Assembly (NCBI GenBank): GCA_030539295.1
Contig: JAUNSJ010000011.1
Coordinates: 1-64,000 of the forward strand
Direction: 5' to 3'
Length of the DNA: 64,000 bases
Source: Planctomycetia bacterium
Lineage (GTDB): Bacteria > Planctomycetota > Planctomycetia > Pirellulales > Thermoguttaceae
Under the pieces are notes generated by a model. It was given only the letters and a program-made list of their open reading frames with translations, did not search any database and was not told where the DNA came from. A program made the translations under genes and the position numbers. Within the stretch, counting starts at the first letter, position 1. Every line of letters begins with the position of its first letter. Below, in pieces: positions 16,492-25,619 of the stretch.

Positions 16492-17814
16492 TCATACGCC
16501 TTCTTCCGAAGACGTATCCGGTTCGCGCCGTTGCCCTCGCGGTACAATAACGCGATTGCGACGTCGGAACGACGACATGGTCTGCCCAAAGACTTTCTTG
16601 AAAACTTTGCCCATATAGCTCTCGTTGTCGTAACCACAAAGCGGGGCTATTTCCGCCATGGACAGGTCTGTATTGGCTAAAAGGGAACATGCCTTTTGAC
16701 AGCGAACGCGATTGATTTCGGTAACGATCGTTCGGTCGAGATGAACTTTAAAAAGCGTCTCCAGTTGCCGTCTGGAAATACATAAAAAGTGAACGACGTC
16801 TTCGACGCCTATGCCCTGTTCCGCGTTAATCTTGATATACTCCAAGGCAGAAGAAACCCATTTATTCTCAACGCAAAGGGAATCGGTCGATGCCCGTTCT
16901 TCCACGAACCCGCCTTCACAATGAACGAGACGATTGGCAACAGTCTGTCCGATTCGCGACATTTGCATCATGTTCGCGAGCAGTTCGGAGACGAGAAAGC
17001 CTGCCCGTTTGGACTCCATTTGAATACTGGACAGTGGTGGCCAGGTTGCGCGGCAGAGCGTAACGTCGTTATCGACGCCAAGTACCGCCGCCTGATGTGG
17101 AACGGAAATCCCTTCCGAGACGCAAATATTCAAGACCTGCCGTGCGCGGATATCGCGCGCCGCCATAATGGCCACTGGCTTGGGTAATGCGCGAATCCAC
17201 GCTGCGAGTCGGTCGAGTTCCTGTTCCGGATGCCGTCGTTCTTTAGTCGGCGAAACATGGTAGCGATGGCAATTTCGCCCTGACTCCTGGATCGTTTGAC
17301 AAAAGGCATCGCCACGACTTCGTGACCAGTTAAAGCCCGTCGCATCGTCAATATACGCAAAATGTGAAAATTGTTTGTCCAGGAGGAAGCGTGCGCCAAT
17401 GCGTCCCACCTCGCTGGAATCATATTTCAGCATGCCGAAATTTTGCGACTGCGCCAGATTCAGGCCGGGAAAATATTCGTCAACAGGGTCAATCAGCACG
17501 GCAGGACATCGCACCGAACGGACAAGCTTGGCACTTTCTCGTGATTGCGCAAAGACAATCATGCCAAACGTGCCAGGTGCATTGCCGTCTCGCCAGGGAA
17601 TCGGCTCGTTATAATAATCTTCAATAATATGGAATCGCCACGGACCGTAAAGCCGCTCATACTGATGAATTCCTTCCAGGACGTCACGACAGACTTTCAG
17701 CGACGTCTGAAGCAGGACGACAACCAGTGGAATGCTGTTCTGAATCAGTTCAATGCGATTCGAGGCAAATCGTGTCGCGCCATTGGCGTTGCCTAAAATT
17801 CTTTTTCGACTCAT
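16492..17814 (-). CDS. XylR-type AraC transcriptional regulator
   Basis: The 440-residue protein has a LacI/periplasmic-binding-like sensor (about residues 28-290, with 'FSHFAYID', 'GRIGARFLLDKQF', 'AVLGVDNDVTLC' and 'PLSSIQM') followed by an AraC DNA-binding domain of two helix-turn-helix units (about 320-420, 'LCISRRQLETLFK' and 'SMAEIAPLCGYDNESYMGKVFKKVFG'). E. coli XylR has this architecture and senses a sugar. It is transcribed away from the DUF1559 / lipoprotein / alpha-galactosidase genes and most likely controls them in response to a sugar. A promoter for it is at 17839-17866. Confidence 0.88.
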   Translation of the reverse strand: MSRKRILGNANGATRFASNRIELIQNSIPLVVVLLQTSLKVCRDVLEGIHQYERLYGPWRFHIIEDYYNEPIPWRDGNAPGTFGMIVFAQSRESAKLVRSVRCPAVLIDPVDEYFPGLNLAQSQNFGMLKYDSSEVGRIGARFLLDKQFSHFAYIDDATGFNWSRSRGDAFCQTIQESGRNCHRYHVSPTKERRHPEQELDRLAAWIRALPKPVAIMAARDIRARQVLNICVSEGISVPHQAAVLGVDNDVTLCRATWPPLSSIQMESKRAGFLVSELLANMMQMSRIGQTVANRLVHCEGGFVEERASTDSLCVENKWVSSALEYIKINAEQGIGVEDVVHFLCISRRQLETLFKVHLDRTIVTEINRVRCQKACSLLANTDLSMAEIAPLCGYDNESYMGKVFKKVFGQTMSSFRRRNRVIVPRGQRREPDTSSEEGV

Positions 17815-17838
17815 AATCGGGTCTCCTTTATCAACAGC

Positions 17839-17866
17839 ATTATAGCATTGGTTTCGTTCGTGTCGA
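17839..17866 (-). promoter_or_regulatory. Promoter of the XylR-type regulator
   Basis: On the minus strand TCGACA (17861-17866) and TATAAT (17839-17844) are 16 bp apart. It lies back to back with a plus-strand promoter at 17964, leaving about 100 bp for shared operators. Confidence 0.6.
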
Positions 17867-17963
17867 GTCGGGAGTCGCGCAGATTTACCACAAAATTAGC
17901 CTCCAGTACCGTAATAGCGCCTATTTGCCGCGCATATTTACTAAACTTTTGCGCTTTTTTACA

Positions 17964-17991
17964 TTGACTTTCCTGGTTTCGCCAGTATAAT
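17964..17991 (+). promoter_or_regulatory. Promoter with internal operator-like palindrome
   Basis: TTGACT (17964-17969), a 16-bp spacer and TATAAT (17986-17991). The spacer contains CTGGTTTCGCCAG (17973-17985), an inverted repeat CTGG/CCAG well placed for repression. It drives the DUF1559 gene at 18122 with a leader of about 120 nt. Confidence 0.6.
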
Positions 17992-18121
17992 AAACACTAG
18001 TACGCTTGAGCCAGACGACCGTTTTGGTGAAAAACGTTTTTTGTGAATGTTACACTTTTTGTTTATTGCTGTTTCACGTTATGAGGGAATAGCGATAGCA
18101 AAAACAGCAAAGGAGAGAAAA

Positions 18122-19234
18122 ATGAAGACAACAGTGAGAAGAACAGTGGTTATGTTAAAATGCATGAGGGAGATGACTTACAAGAGTATTCACCGTGCGG
18201 CTTTTACTCTGGTGGAGCTTTTGGTGGTCATTGCGATTATTGGAATTTTAATCGCGTTACTTCTGCCAGCGGTTCAGGCCGCGCGAGAAGCCGCCCGAAG
18301 AATGGAATGCACCAACAAGTTAAAACAACTTGTCCTGGCTATGCATAATTACCACGATACGTATGCAGTTTTCCCACACGGCGGGTTGCACGAAAGCGGA
18401 TCACTTGATATTAACTGGACGGTCAGTATCATGCCATTTGTTGAGCAAACTGCATTTTTTAATTCCTATGATTATAGCAGACTTTATTTTTATGGTTATG
18501 CCACTTCGGCCGGAGGAACCAATACGGGAAATGCCGCAATGATTTCTGATAAGCTTTTCCCCTTTCTTAAATGTCCCAGTGATACCCCGGCTCAAATTGA
18601 TGTAAGCATACATCGGTTCGATATATTTTTGTCGTTGGTTTGCCACAACTATGTTGTTTGCATCGGAAATACAGGCGTAACTTGTAACGACGGAACGGTC
18701 CGAGGATGGCTGCCAAAATACGACGGGGTAACACATAAAGGGGCCATGTTCCGCAATAATCCTTCCCAGAAAATTGTCCTCCCGGATGGTAAACCGGATT
18801 ACTGGCAGTCAACAATTGCGTACATAACAGATGGCACGTCCAATACACTGGCTCTTTCGGAACAATTGTCCGGAACACAGGGAGGAACGACAAGCTACGA
18901 CCATCGTGGCGTCAGTGTTTACAACGGTGATGGCTGGTTCACGGCTTTTGCGGCGCCTAATACATCGGAGAAAGATTACATTTCTGACGGCTGCGTGAAT
19001 GAACCGGAGAATAATCTGCCCTGTAATGATGGTATCAATACAACGATCGACGCCGCTTATAAAGTAGCTAACGTCACAACAGGGGCCATGTTCATGTATG
19101 CCCGAAGTCGACATTCTGGCGGAGTTAACGCGGCCTTGGCTGATGGCAGTGTGCGTTTCTTCTCTGATACTGTAAGTCTGGAAATATGGCGCGGCTATGC
19201 CACCTGTGTGGGCCACGAAACAGCGGCCCTGTAA
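18122..19234 (+). CDS. DUF1559 prepilin-like protein, first copy
   Basis: The product is 370 residues from the ATG at 18122, which follows AAAGGAGAG. The open frame begins earlier, at 18047. The prepilin-type leader ends in '[20 protein letters not shown]' and continues '[21 protein letters not shown]', the signature of planctomycete DUF1559 proteins. The C-terminus has '[19 protein letters not shown]', the H-x9-DG motif. Members are expanded in planctomycetes and are thought to be pseudopilin-like extracytoplasmic proteins, but their function is unknown. Here it heads a carbohydrate gene set with a lipoprotein and an alpha-galactosidase. Confidence 0.92.
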   Translation: MKTTVRRTVVMLKCMREMTYKSIHRAAFTLVELLVVIAIIGILIALLLPAVQAAREAARRMECTNKLKQLVLAMHNYHDTYAVFPHGGLHESGSLDINWTVSIMPFVEQTAFFNSYDYSRLYFYGYATSAGGTNTGNAAMISDKLFPFLKCPSDTPAQIDVSIHRFDIFLSLVCHNYVVCIGNTGVTCNDGTVRGWLPKYDGVTHKGAMFRNNPSQKIVLPDGKPDYWQSTIAYITDGTSNTLALSEQLSGTQGGTTSYDHRGVSVYNGDGWFTAFAAPNTSEKDYISDGCVNEPENNLPCNDGINTTIDAAYKVANVTTGAMFMYARSRHSGGVNAALADGSVRFFSDTVSLEIWRGYATCVGHETAAL

Positions 19235-19261
19235 TTTCATTTTTAAGAGAAAGAGTTTATA

Positions 19262-19726
19262 ATGAGAAAAGTAACGACAAAAATGATAGATTTACGTAAC
19301 GCGGCTTTTGTTGCCTTAATGATTCTGTTAATCGCGGGATGCGGAGGAACTGAAGCTCGCAATGGCGTTTCAGGTACCGTTACCCTGGATGGAAGTCCGT
19401 TGGTCAAGGGAGATATACTCTTTCGGCCTGCACCAGGGGCTGGCAGTGACCTGGCAAGCGGATCCGCTGAAATTATCGACGGAAAATACAAACTTCCGGA
19501 AAAGCCCGGCCTGACTCCCGGTGACTATATCGTGCGAATTATGGCCGAAGAGGTCGTACCGGGAAAAACCGTTAAGGTCCCTAGCGGTATGGTAGAGGGG
19601 CAATTCGATGAAGTTCCCGTCAAGGAAAATGTAATTCCCGATGATTTTGGCGAAAAATCAACACAAAAAGTTTCTGTCCAAAACGGCGAGAACGTTTTTG
19701 ACTTTAACGTGCCAAAACGAAAATAA
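19262..19726 (+). CDS. Lipoprotein, carboxypeptidase-regulatory-like
   Basis: The 154-residue protein has a signal peptide ending in a lipobox 'LLIAGC', so it should be lipid-anchored. The rest is a small beta-sandwich: 'VSGTVTLDGSPLVKGDILFRP', '..IIDGKYKLPEKPGLTPGDYIVRI', as in the carboxypeptidase-regulatory / transthyretin-like fold. It follows the DUF1559 gene by 27 bp. The same pair occurs twice more in the window (33346 and 36223), so the two proteins probably act together at the cell surface. Confidence 0.82.
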   Translation: MRKVTTKMIDLRNAAFVALMILLIAGCGGTEARNGVSGTVTLDGSPLVKGDILFRPAPGAGSDLASGSAEIIDGKYKLPEKPGLTPGDYIVRIMAEEVVPGKTVKVPSGMVEGQFDEVPVKENVIPDDFGEKSTQKVSVQNGENVFDFNVPKRK

Positions 19727-19740
19727 TGCCTCGTTTACGT

Positions 19741-19778
19741 GATAGACGCCTGGTTAACCCATGAGCCAGGCATCTATC
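19741..19778 (+). terminator. Intercistronic hairpin
   Basis: Arms GATAGACGCCTGG (19741-19753) and CCAGGCATCTATC (19766-19778) form a 13-bp stem with one mismatch. There is no T-run, so it is more likely an RNA-stabilising hairpin after the lipoprotein than a full terminator. Confidence 0.45.
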
Positions 19779-19823
19779 TCGCACGACTGCACAATCTTAC
19801 TGCCTGAAATACAAGAACCGCGG

Positions 19824-19880
19824 AAGACAGAGAGCATTACGAAACATCAAGTCCTCGCGCTGGTGCACTCTGTCTTTTTA
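19824..19880 (+). terminator. Likely intrinsic terminator before alpha-galactosidase
   Basis: Arms AAGACAGAG (19824-19832) and CTCTGTCTT (19868-19876) are followed by TTTTA. It would reduce read-through from the DUF1559/lipoprotein pair into the alpha-galactosidase, giving different expression levels for structural and enzyme genes. Confidence 0.5.
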
Positions 19881-19923
19881 TTACATCTATAACCCATCCT
19901 ACCTGCAAAATTGGAACCATTTA

Positions 19924-22077
19924 ATGAAAAGATTAATTTACTGTACATTTCTGTTATTGTTATTTTCACCAGGTTTGCAATCTGATGAAATTCCCGTTGA
20001 GAGTTATTCCTCACAGCCGCAGAAAACCGAGTTGGATTTCATTCAACAATGGGTTAGTTATTTACTCGGTTCTGCGGACGGGGCAAGCGCCCGTTACGGC
20101 GAAGGGCTGCCATTTTCGTTTAATTGTGGGGAACGCAGTTGTCGCGATTGGATTAAAATTGAAAACGCGAAGATTGACTCCGCCGACTGGCAGCAGGACG
20201 GAACACGATTGCACACGCTTGTCTGGCACGACAAAGCTTCCGGACTCGTCTGCTCCATGGAACTGACTGAATTTAAAAACTTTCCCGCGTTCCAATGGCT
20301 TGTACGAATCAAGAACGAATCTGATACAAACTCGGAAAATATTCATGATTTTTGTGCAACCGATATTACGTGGAATGCCGAAGGTGATGTTATGCCCATT
20401 CTGCACCGCGCCGTCGGTTCGCCTGGCTGTGAAGACGACTTTCAATTGCGAAGTGAAATTATGCACGCGTCGATGTGGAACAAAAGTCGTTCCATTTTTA
20501 TGAATTCTCACACGAACAATGAATGGGGAAGTGCGAACAGCTATCTCATCCCAAGCGACAAGCGGTCAAGTGCTGTCTGGCTTCCATTCTTTAACTATCA
20601 GACAGGCAGCGATGGCCTCGTGACCGGACTCGGATGGAGTGCCTCATGGAATGCGGATTTCGTTCATACCGGGAACGGAAAATCCACAATAAAAAGCGGT
20701 CCGGGCAATTTTCATTCCTATCTAAAGCCGGGCGAGTCGATTCGTTCTCCGCTTAATCTTGTCCTCTATTGGCAAGGCGAAATGATGCATGGACAGAACA
20801 TGTTCCGCAAACTTGTCCTGGAGCATTATACGCCGAAAATTCATGGCAAGATGGTCGAGCCGCCTGTTTCCGGACTCGTTTGGGGCGGCGTGCCGTCGAA
20901 AGAACACCTTGAAATTATTGAAAAAATTCAAGAATATAAAATACCTTTGGATGTGTATTGGTTCGACGCCGGCTGGTACGGGACTGGAGTTGTGCCTTCG
21001 TATACGGTTTTTGAAGGGGACTGGGGGCCCATGGCTGGCGACTGGCGACCGAATCCGAACTGGCACAACGGGACTCTTAAACCGGTTAGCGACGCAGCAC
21101 ATGCCGCAGGGATGAAATTTCTCGTTTGGGTTGAGCCATGCCGCGCGATTCAGGGTCGGCCGATTACGCTGGAACGCCCGGAATTATTTTACGGTCACCG
21201 TGGGGATGAAACTCGTACTGAAGGCGAAACGCTTCTGCTCGACCTTGGTAAGTCGGATTCACTGCAATGGGCCATTGACGTCGTTTCCAATCTTGTTGAA
21301 CAGTATGATATTGACTGGTACGAAGAGGATTTTAATATCGAACCGAATCCATATCTGGAAGCCCGCGACGAGCAGGGCAGGACCGGAATGAACGAAATGC
21401 GGTTCGTCGAAGGTCATTTCAAATTTTGGGATACACTTTTAGAGAAATTCCCAAATCTTGCAATTTTAAACTGTGCGTCTGGTGGACGGCGTATTGACTT
21501 GGAATCCATACGTCGCGGGCAACCGCTCTGGCGAAGTGATTACAACTGCTTTCCGGAAGCGACTCCGGAATCGACCCAGGATCAGAGCTTTAACATCTCC
21601 TATTGGCTTCCGATTCAAGGCAGCATGATTCGCGGCTGGCTTATTTTCGATACGTATGAGGCAAGGAGTGCTCTGTCGCCTGGCGCGGAAAACGGACTCG
21701 TTGCCAAAACGGACGAAGAGTGGAAACAAATAAAAAAGAATGTCGAAATGCAGAAGGCCTGCAAGAAATATTTCTACGGTGATTTCTATCCGCTTACGAA
21801 TACACAAAGAAGTCACAAGTCCTGGATGGCGTATCATCTCTACCTTCCCGAGGAAAAGAAAGGCATGATTCTCGCCATGCGGCGCGACCAGAGCGATGTT
21901 TCGGCCATGACCTTTGATCTGCTCACAATCGACCCGGAAACGAGCTGGACTTTTCGTGATTACGACACCGGCGAAACGCAAACCGTGTCCGGACAGGAGA
22001 TTCGCGAAAAGGGATACGAAATTGTCATTCCCGAACGACGGTCGTCCCGCCTGATTTTCTACTCGCGAGAAGAATAG
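19924..22077 (+). CDS. Secreted GH36-type alpha-galactosidase
   Basis: The 717-residue protein has a signal peptide (MKRLIYCTFLLLLFSPGLQS), an N-terminal beta-sandwich, and a TIM barrel with GH36 marks: 'DVYWFDAGWYGTG', 'GDWRPNPNWHNGTLKPVSDAAHAAGMKFLVWVEP', 'LLLDLG', the probable nucleophile D469 in 'IDWYEEDFN', 'CASGGRRIDLES' and the probable acid/base D539 in 'WRSDYN'. It is a retaining glycosidase that removes terminal alpha-galactosyl residues outside the cytoplasm. GH36 nucleophile motifs usually read KWDxN, so the YEEDFN version is slightly divergent and another alpha-glycoside could be the substrate. It is likely under the XylR-type regulator at 16492. Confidence 0.85.
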   Translation: MKRLIYCTFLLLLFSPGLQSDEIPVESYSSQPQKTELDFIQQWVSYLLGSADGASARYGEGLPFSFNCGERSCRDWIKIENAKIDSADWQQDGTRLHTLVWHDKASGLVCSMELTEFKNFPAFQWLVRIKNESDTNSENIHDFCATDITWNAEGDVMPILHRAVGSPGCEDDFQLRSEIMHASMWNKSRSIFMNSHTNNEWGSANSYLIPSDKRSSAVWLPFFNYQTGSDGLVTGLGWSASWNADFVHTGNGKSTIKSGPGNFHSYLKPGESIRSPLNLVLYWQGEMMHGQNMFRKLVLEHYTPKIHGKMVEPPVSGLVWGGVPSKEHLEIIEKIQEYKIPLDVYWFDAGWYGTGVVPSYTVFEGDWGPMAGDWRPNPNWHNGTLKPVSDAAHAAGMKFLVWVEPCRAIQGRPITLERPELFYGHRGDETRTEGETLLLDLGKSDSLQWAIDVVSNLVEQYDIDWYEEDFNIEPNPYLEARDEQGRTGMNEMRFVEGHFKFWDTLLEKFPNLAILNCASGGRRIDLESIRRGQPLWRSDYNCFPEATPESTQDQSFNISYWLPIQGSMIRGWLIFDTYEARSALSPGAENGLVAKTDEEWKQIKKNVEMQKACKKYFYGDFYPLTNTQRSHKSWMAYHLYLPEEKKGMILAMRRDQSDVSAMTFDLLTIDPETSWTFRDYDTGETQTVSGQEIREKGYEIVIPERRSSRLIFYSREE

Positions 22078-22086
22078 ATCTATCAC

Positions 22087-22130
22087 AAAAAAAGCGGCGT
22101 GATTCTGCTCTCTTCGACTGGTCACGCCGC
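22087..22130 (-). terminator. Hairpin with T-run, minus orientation
   Basis: Arms GCGGCGTGA (22094-22102) and TCACGCCGC (22122-22130), with seven A on the plus strand just before the stem, so the U-run lies on the minus-strand transcript. It sits right after the alpha-galactosidase and may act in both directions. Confidence 0.5.
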
Positions 22131-22163
22131 AAATCTTTGTATGATCCTCTTGACCGGGGGAAC

Positions 22164-22192
22164 TTGCCTTTCTATCGCCTTTCTGGTATAAT
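22164..22192 (+). promoter_or_regulatory. Promoter of the secreted hydrolase
   Basis: TTGCCT (22164-22169), a 17-bp spacer and TATAAT (22187-22192). It gives the hydrolase at 22265 its own transcription unit. Confidence 0.6.
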
Positions 22193-22264
22193 GAGGCTGT
22201 TGTCCGAAATGTGAGAATATTTTCTCCATTGATAATGACCTGTTAGACGGAAAGGAACAGATGT

Positions 22265-23620
22265 ATGAAAAAAACGGAAACTTGGTCCACATGTTTTGAA
22301 GACCGATGCAAACGCTTGTGTTTTGCATTGGTCCTCTTGTGCTTGTCGTGTTGTGCTTCAGTAAGATCTTTCGCCGCGGATACCCCGCCGACCCCCGGGG
22401 AAATATGGAATCTGCAAGAGCTTTATGAGACGCCGAGCGCAACTTGGGGTGAGGTGAACGAAAAGACAGTAAAGGACGAAACGGGAAAAGAGGTTCGGGT
22501 ACAAACGCAGAAAGTGTGGTACGAAAGCGGACCTTGGCACGGCAAGAAGACACGCGTTATGGGCTTCTACTCGCGGCCCGTGGGCGAGGCGGTGTATCCC
22601 GGTATGATCCTGGTTCACGGGGGCGGTGGGTCTGCTTATAGTCGCTGGACCGAGCTGTGGGCCGCTCGTGGTTATGCCGCTCTGGCGATGGACTTGGCCG
22701 GGTGCGAAATTACTTCCGAAGAGTCAACAGAAGGCGATCAGCCTGTTGTCCGACTTCCCGACGGCGGCCCGAATCAAATAAGTGAATTTAAATTTTTGAA
22801 TTTTTCTCCAGACGACCAAGGCTACGTAGAAAGCTGGACCTGGCAGGCGGTTGCGTCCATTCTTCGCGCTCATTCCTTGCTCGATTCCCTGCCGGAAGTC
22901 GATCCGAATCGTACTGGTATAACCGGGATAAGCTGGGGGGGCTACTTGACGTCGCTTGTGGCCGGAGTCGATGACCGACTTCAAGTAGCGGTCCCGGTTT
23001 ACGGCTGCGGTAATCTTGCCCGATTAAGTGTTTGGACCGGAGCGGAGCTGGCGAAAAAAACTCCGGAAGAAGTGGCTCTTTGGACGAAATATCTCGACCC
23101 AATTTCCTATGTGGGTCATGCCCGATGCCGTATGCTCTTTGTTGATGGTACCGACGATTTTGCCTATCCTCTGGAAATTAATCGCGATACATGGGAGCAG
23201 GTGCCAGGCGCCGACGTCTGTCTGATCCTTCACTTTCCACATAGCCATGGTTGGGGGTGGACACCTCCGGAAATCGCCGCTTATGTAAACTCCGTGCTCA
23301 TGCCGAATTGCGAAACGATCCCTTGTCTTACGAATTTTCGCTATGAGGCCAGCGTCGACGGAATCGTTTTCCGTGCGGAGAATAAGTATAAAGTCCCGTT
23401 GCAAAAGACGGTTCTCTATTACACAACAGATCCGGGCGGCTTTGGCGAAGACAATAAGTGGCAAGTTCGGGAATGGTCAACCGTTGACGGGGAAGTTCAG
23501 GGCGACGAGATTACCGTGCAACTTCCCGCGGATGTCACAGCCCGACCTGTTTACGTCTTCCTTCAGGCGGTTGACGAACGAGGACTTCGCGGGTCCACTC
23601 ACTATCTAAAAATTGAATAA
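22265..23620 (+). CDS. Secreted alpha/beta hydrolase (acetyl-xylan-esterase-like)
   Basis: The 451-residue protein starts at ATG 22265 after AAAGGAACAG. A signal peptide (ending near ..RSFAA) is followed by an alpha/beta-hydrolase domain with 'MILVHGGGGSAYSRW', the nucleophile elbow 'GISWGG' (S223), an acidic residue in 'FVDGTDDFAYP' and the His in 'HSHGW'. The last 110 residues form a beta-rich module. Related planctomycete proteins are annotated as acetyl xylan esterase or dienelactone-hydrolase-like. Position next to an alpha-galactosidase suggests hemicellulose side-chain removal, but the substrate is inferred. Confidence 0.75.
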   Translation: MKKTETWSTCFEDRCKRLCFALVLLCLSCCASVRSFAADTPPTPGEIWNLQELYETPSATWGEVNEKTVKDETGKEVRVQTQKVWYESGPWHGKKTRVMGFYSRPVGEAVYPGMILVHGGGGSAYSRWTELWAARGYAALAMDLAGCEITSEESTEGDQPVVRLPDGGPNQISEFKFLNFSPDDQGYVESWTWQAVASILRAHSLLDSLPEVDPNRTGITGISWGGYLTSLVAGVDDRLQVAVPVYGCGNLARLSVWTGAELAKKTPEEVALWTKYLDPISYVGHARCRMLFVDGTDDFAYPLEINRDTWEQVPGADVCLILHFPHSHGWGWTPPEIAAYVNSVLMPNCETIPCLTNFRYEASVDGIVFRAENKYKVPLQKTVLYYTTDPGGFGEDNKWQVREWSTVDGEVQGDEITVQLPADVTARPVYVFLQAVDERGLRGSTHYLKIE

Positions 23621-23630
23621 TTGTAACGCA

Positions 23631-25121
23631 CTATTTTTTGCGTGAGGAGCCGGTCTGTTCCACGCTCGTGACCGGCCCTATAATCTTGTCAAACGGAACA
23701 CAGGGAGGATCCCAATGCCGCGAATCACTTGAAATTAAGCTGTTATCGCCAAGAAGGAAACAGGTTTGCGGCGGGACTGTAAAGACAGGTGCGTCGGTGG
23801 AATCACTCGCGTTATTGTAATGGACGTCTCGAAAAACTTTCGCCGTAAAACAATCTTCCCTATTTGTAACGTTATCGGTCTTTAGGGCAAACGGCGTTGT
23901 TATTCCTGCTGAAAACATTTTGCTTCTTTCTGGCAGAGTCACGAGCGGTAGTTGCATCTGATCAATACAAATCAGGACAATACCGTCACACCAGTAGAGG
24001 CTGAACGTTGAGCTATGCTCCGCGATTTCGTCTTGCAAAGGCTTGGACGCATCATTTCCGTATTTGTATTTGATGTTCTGCGACCAAACCCGCGAGGCAC
24101 TTTCCGGATTAAACGTTGCAATATTTTCGTTCGTGTCGTACAGAGCCACCGTAACCTGCGTTGCGGTTCGGTCGACGCGGACCAGACCAATCTGCTGTTC
24201 CTGTTGCACAAGGATATCGAAGGACGGCACACATTGTGTACCCGGCTTTTGTTCAAGGGTCAGAATGAAGTCGCGAACGCTTTCAGGCTCTTTTTTTCCG
24301 ATATAATCGAGCAGAGGCCGAACGGGTTCATTGGTTACGACGTGAGGTTCATGCCGCGTTTCACTTTCAGGTGACTCCGAAAGGACAGGCACCGACTGCC
24401 ATGCGGTGAGCAGGGTTCGGTCCTCGCCTCGCACCGTATCGACGGGAACAGGAACGGCAAGCTCGTCGTATAACGGACGACTTTTAACAACAATTTCATT
24501 ATTTACGTACAGGTCCCCGCCCATGAGCTGGACCGTTTCGCCTGGCAAGCCGACGATACGTTTGACGGTACTATTTCCTTGGGCGTCGGTGAACAGAATC
24601 GTTTGCCACCGCTGTGGGGCCGGTTTGGTCGTTCGCGTAACGGTTGCTCCAACGCTGGCAACGCCTGTCGAATACGGAACCTCAGTATTACCGCACGTCG
24701 TACAGGTTACGAACCGCCGGCCGGCACTGATTTGCGCGAGGTCCGGCGTTTGCTCGCTGGGCCAGGCAAAAGAATATTCACTTTTTTGCTCACAGCGAGG
24801 ACAGGTAAAGGTCAGGGTTGGTCCGGGATATGCCGGTTCCATAGAGGGCCCTGCGATTTGAAAACATTGTTCGCCATCTTTCGGCAGTTGTGTGAGAAGC
24901 TCAACAGGATTTGAGAGTGACCCTCGCTGTAAGAACATGAGGGCCGGCTTAATCATCAGGAGCAGAAAAAAACAGAGCAGAATACGACGTCGAATTATGC
25001 GTCGCCGCAGGACAACCGGGTCACTACCCGCATTACCTAACGCGTCGCGGACGCCACGGTTCGGTAAAATAACGGAAGAGGTACCGGATTTTTTATTCCT
25101 TTTTTGCCGCATAATTTTCAC
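23631..25121 (-). CDS. lepB: Signal peptidase I with cysteine-rich insertion
   Basis: Type I signal peptidase cleaves Sec/Tat signal peptides at the outer face of the inner membrane. The 496-residue protein has a membrane helix (about 47-65), the catalytic serine S93 in 'GPSMEP', the catalytic lysine K187 in 'VKRIVGLPGE' and the late box 'FLLGDNSLISSDSRHW'. Between S93 and K187 lies an insertion with two Cys pairs, 'CPRC' (107/110) and 'CTTC' (140/143), which looks like a zinc ribbon. A second large insertion (about 225-420) separates the lysine from the GDN box. It is the third gene of a pyrC / thioesterase / lepB series and starts one base after the thioesterase stop. Confidence 0.88.
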   Translation of the reverse strand: MKIMRQKRNKKSGTSSVILPNRGVRDALGNAGSDPVVLRRRIIRRRILLCFFLLLMIKPALMFLQRGSLSNPVELLTQLPKDGEQCFQIAGPSMEPAYPGPTLTFTCPRCEQKSEYSFAWPSEQTPDLAQISAGRRFVTCTTCGNTEVPYSTGVASVGATVTRTTKPAPQRWQTILFTDAQGNSTVKRIVGLPGETVQLMGGDLYVNNEIVVKSRPLYDELAVPVPVDTVRGEDRTLLTAWQSVPVLSESPESETRHEPHVVTNEPVRPLLDYIGKKEPESVRDFILTLEQKPGTQCVPSFDILVQQEQQIGLVRVDRTATQVTVALYDTNENIATFNPESASRVWSQNIKYKYGNDASKPLQDEIAEHSSTFSLYWCDGIVLICIDQMQLPLVTLPERSKMFSAGITTPFALKTDNVTNREDCFTAKVFRDVHYNNASDSTDAPVFTVPPQTCFLLGDNSLISSDSRHWDPPCVPFDKIIGPVTSVEQTGSSRKK

Positions 25122-25122
25122 T

Positions 25123-25605
25123 TTAGTTAAATTTAAAGTTTTTTGTCAGGTCGAGTTTCGCGGCCATTTCCAGACTCAACTGAAACGTCTGCTGCATTTC
25201 GCGTGGGAGACGAGTCGGACGCCCGGTCGCCATGGAAACGAACCCCCATCGCGTTTGTGCCGCGGCAACAATAACGTTATCCGACTTCCGCGTAAACTGA
25301 TAGCGACGCACACTGCTGACGTTCTTCATTTCACTTACCCAGGTCTGTACCAGCAGTTCATCGCCGAGAAATGCCTGATGAAGATAATCGATCGTATGCC
25401 GTCGCGCGACCCAGGTTGACCCGAGCGTTGTGTATCGCTCTGTAGGCCACCCGAGCGCAGCACTATGCGCCAGAGCGACATCCTGCATCCAGTGCACATA
25501 GCACACATTATTGGCATGATTGAGAACGTCGATATCGTCTTTGCTAACGACATGCGTCAAGCAGTAGACCGGAATAATTTCAGCGGGCCATTCGTGTTCT
25601 TCCAT
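25123..25605 (-). CDS. Acyl-CoA thioesterase, hotdog (4HBT) family
   Basis: The 160-residue product begins at ATG 25605; the frame is open further upstream to 25692 but that would overlap the end of pyrC. The 4-hydroxybenzoyl-CoA-thioesterase pattern 'DIDVLNHANNVCYVHWMQDVALAHS' is clear near residues 22-46, followed by the hotdog strands 'GDELLVQTWVSEMKNVSSVRRYQF' and 'AAAQTRWGFVSMATGRPTRLP'. It hydrolyses an acyl-CoA thioester in the cytoplasm; the substrate is unknown. It lies 14 bp after pyrC and one base before lepB. Confidence 0.8.
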   Translation of the reverse strand: MEEHEWPAEIIPVYCLTHVVSKDDIDVLNHANNVCYVHWMQDVALAHSAALGWPTERYTTLGSTWVARRHTIDYLHQAFLGDELLVQTWVSEMKNVSSVRRYQFTRKSDNVIVAAAQTRWGFVSMATGRPTRLPREMQQTFQLSLEMAAKLDLTKNFKFN

Positions 25606-25619
25606 GATATGCTCTTCGC

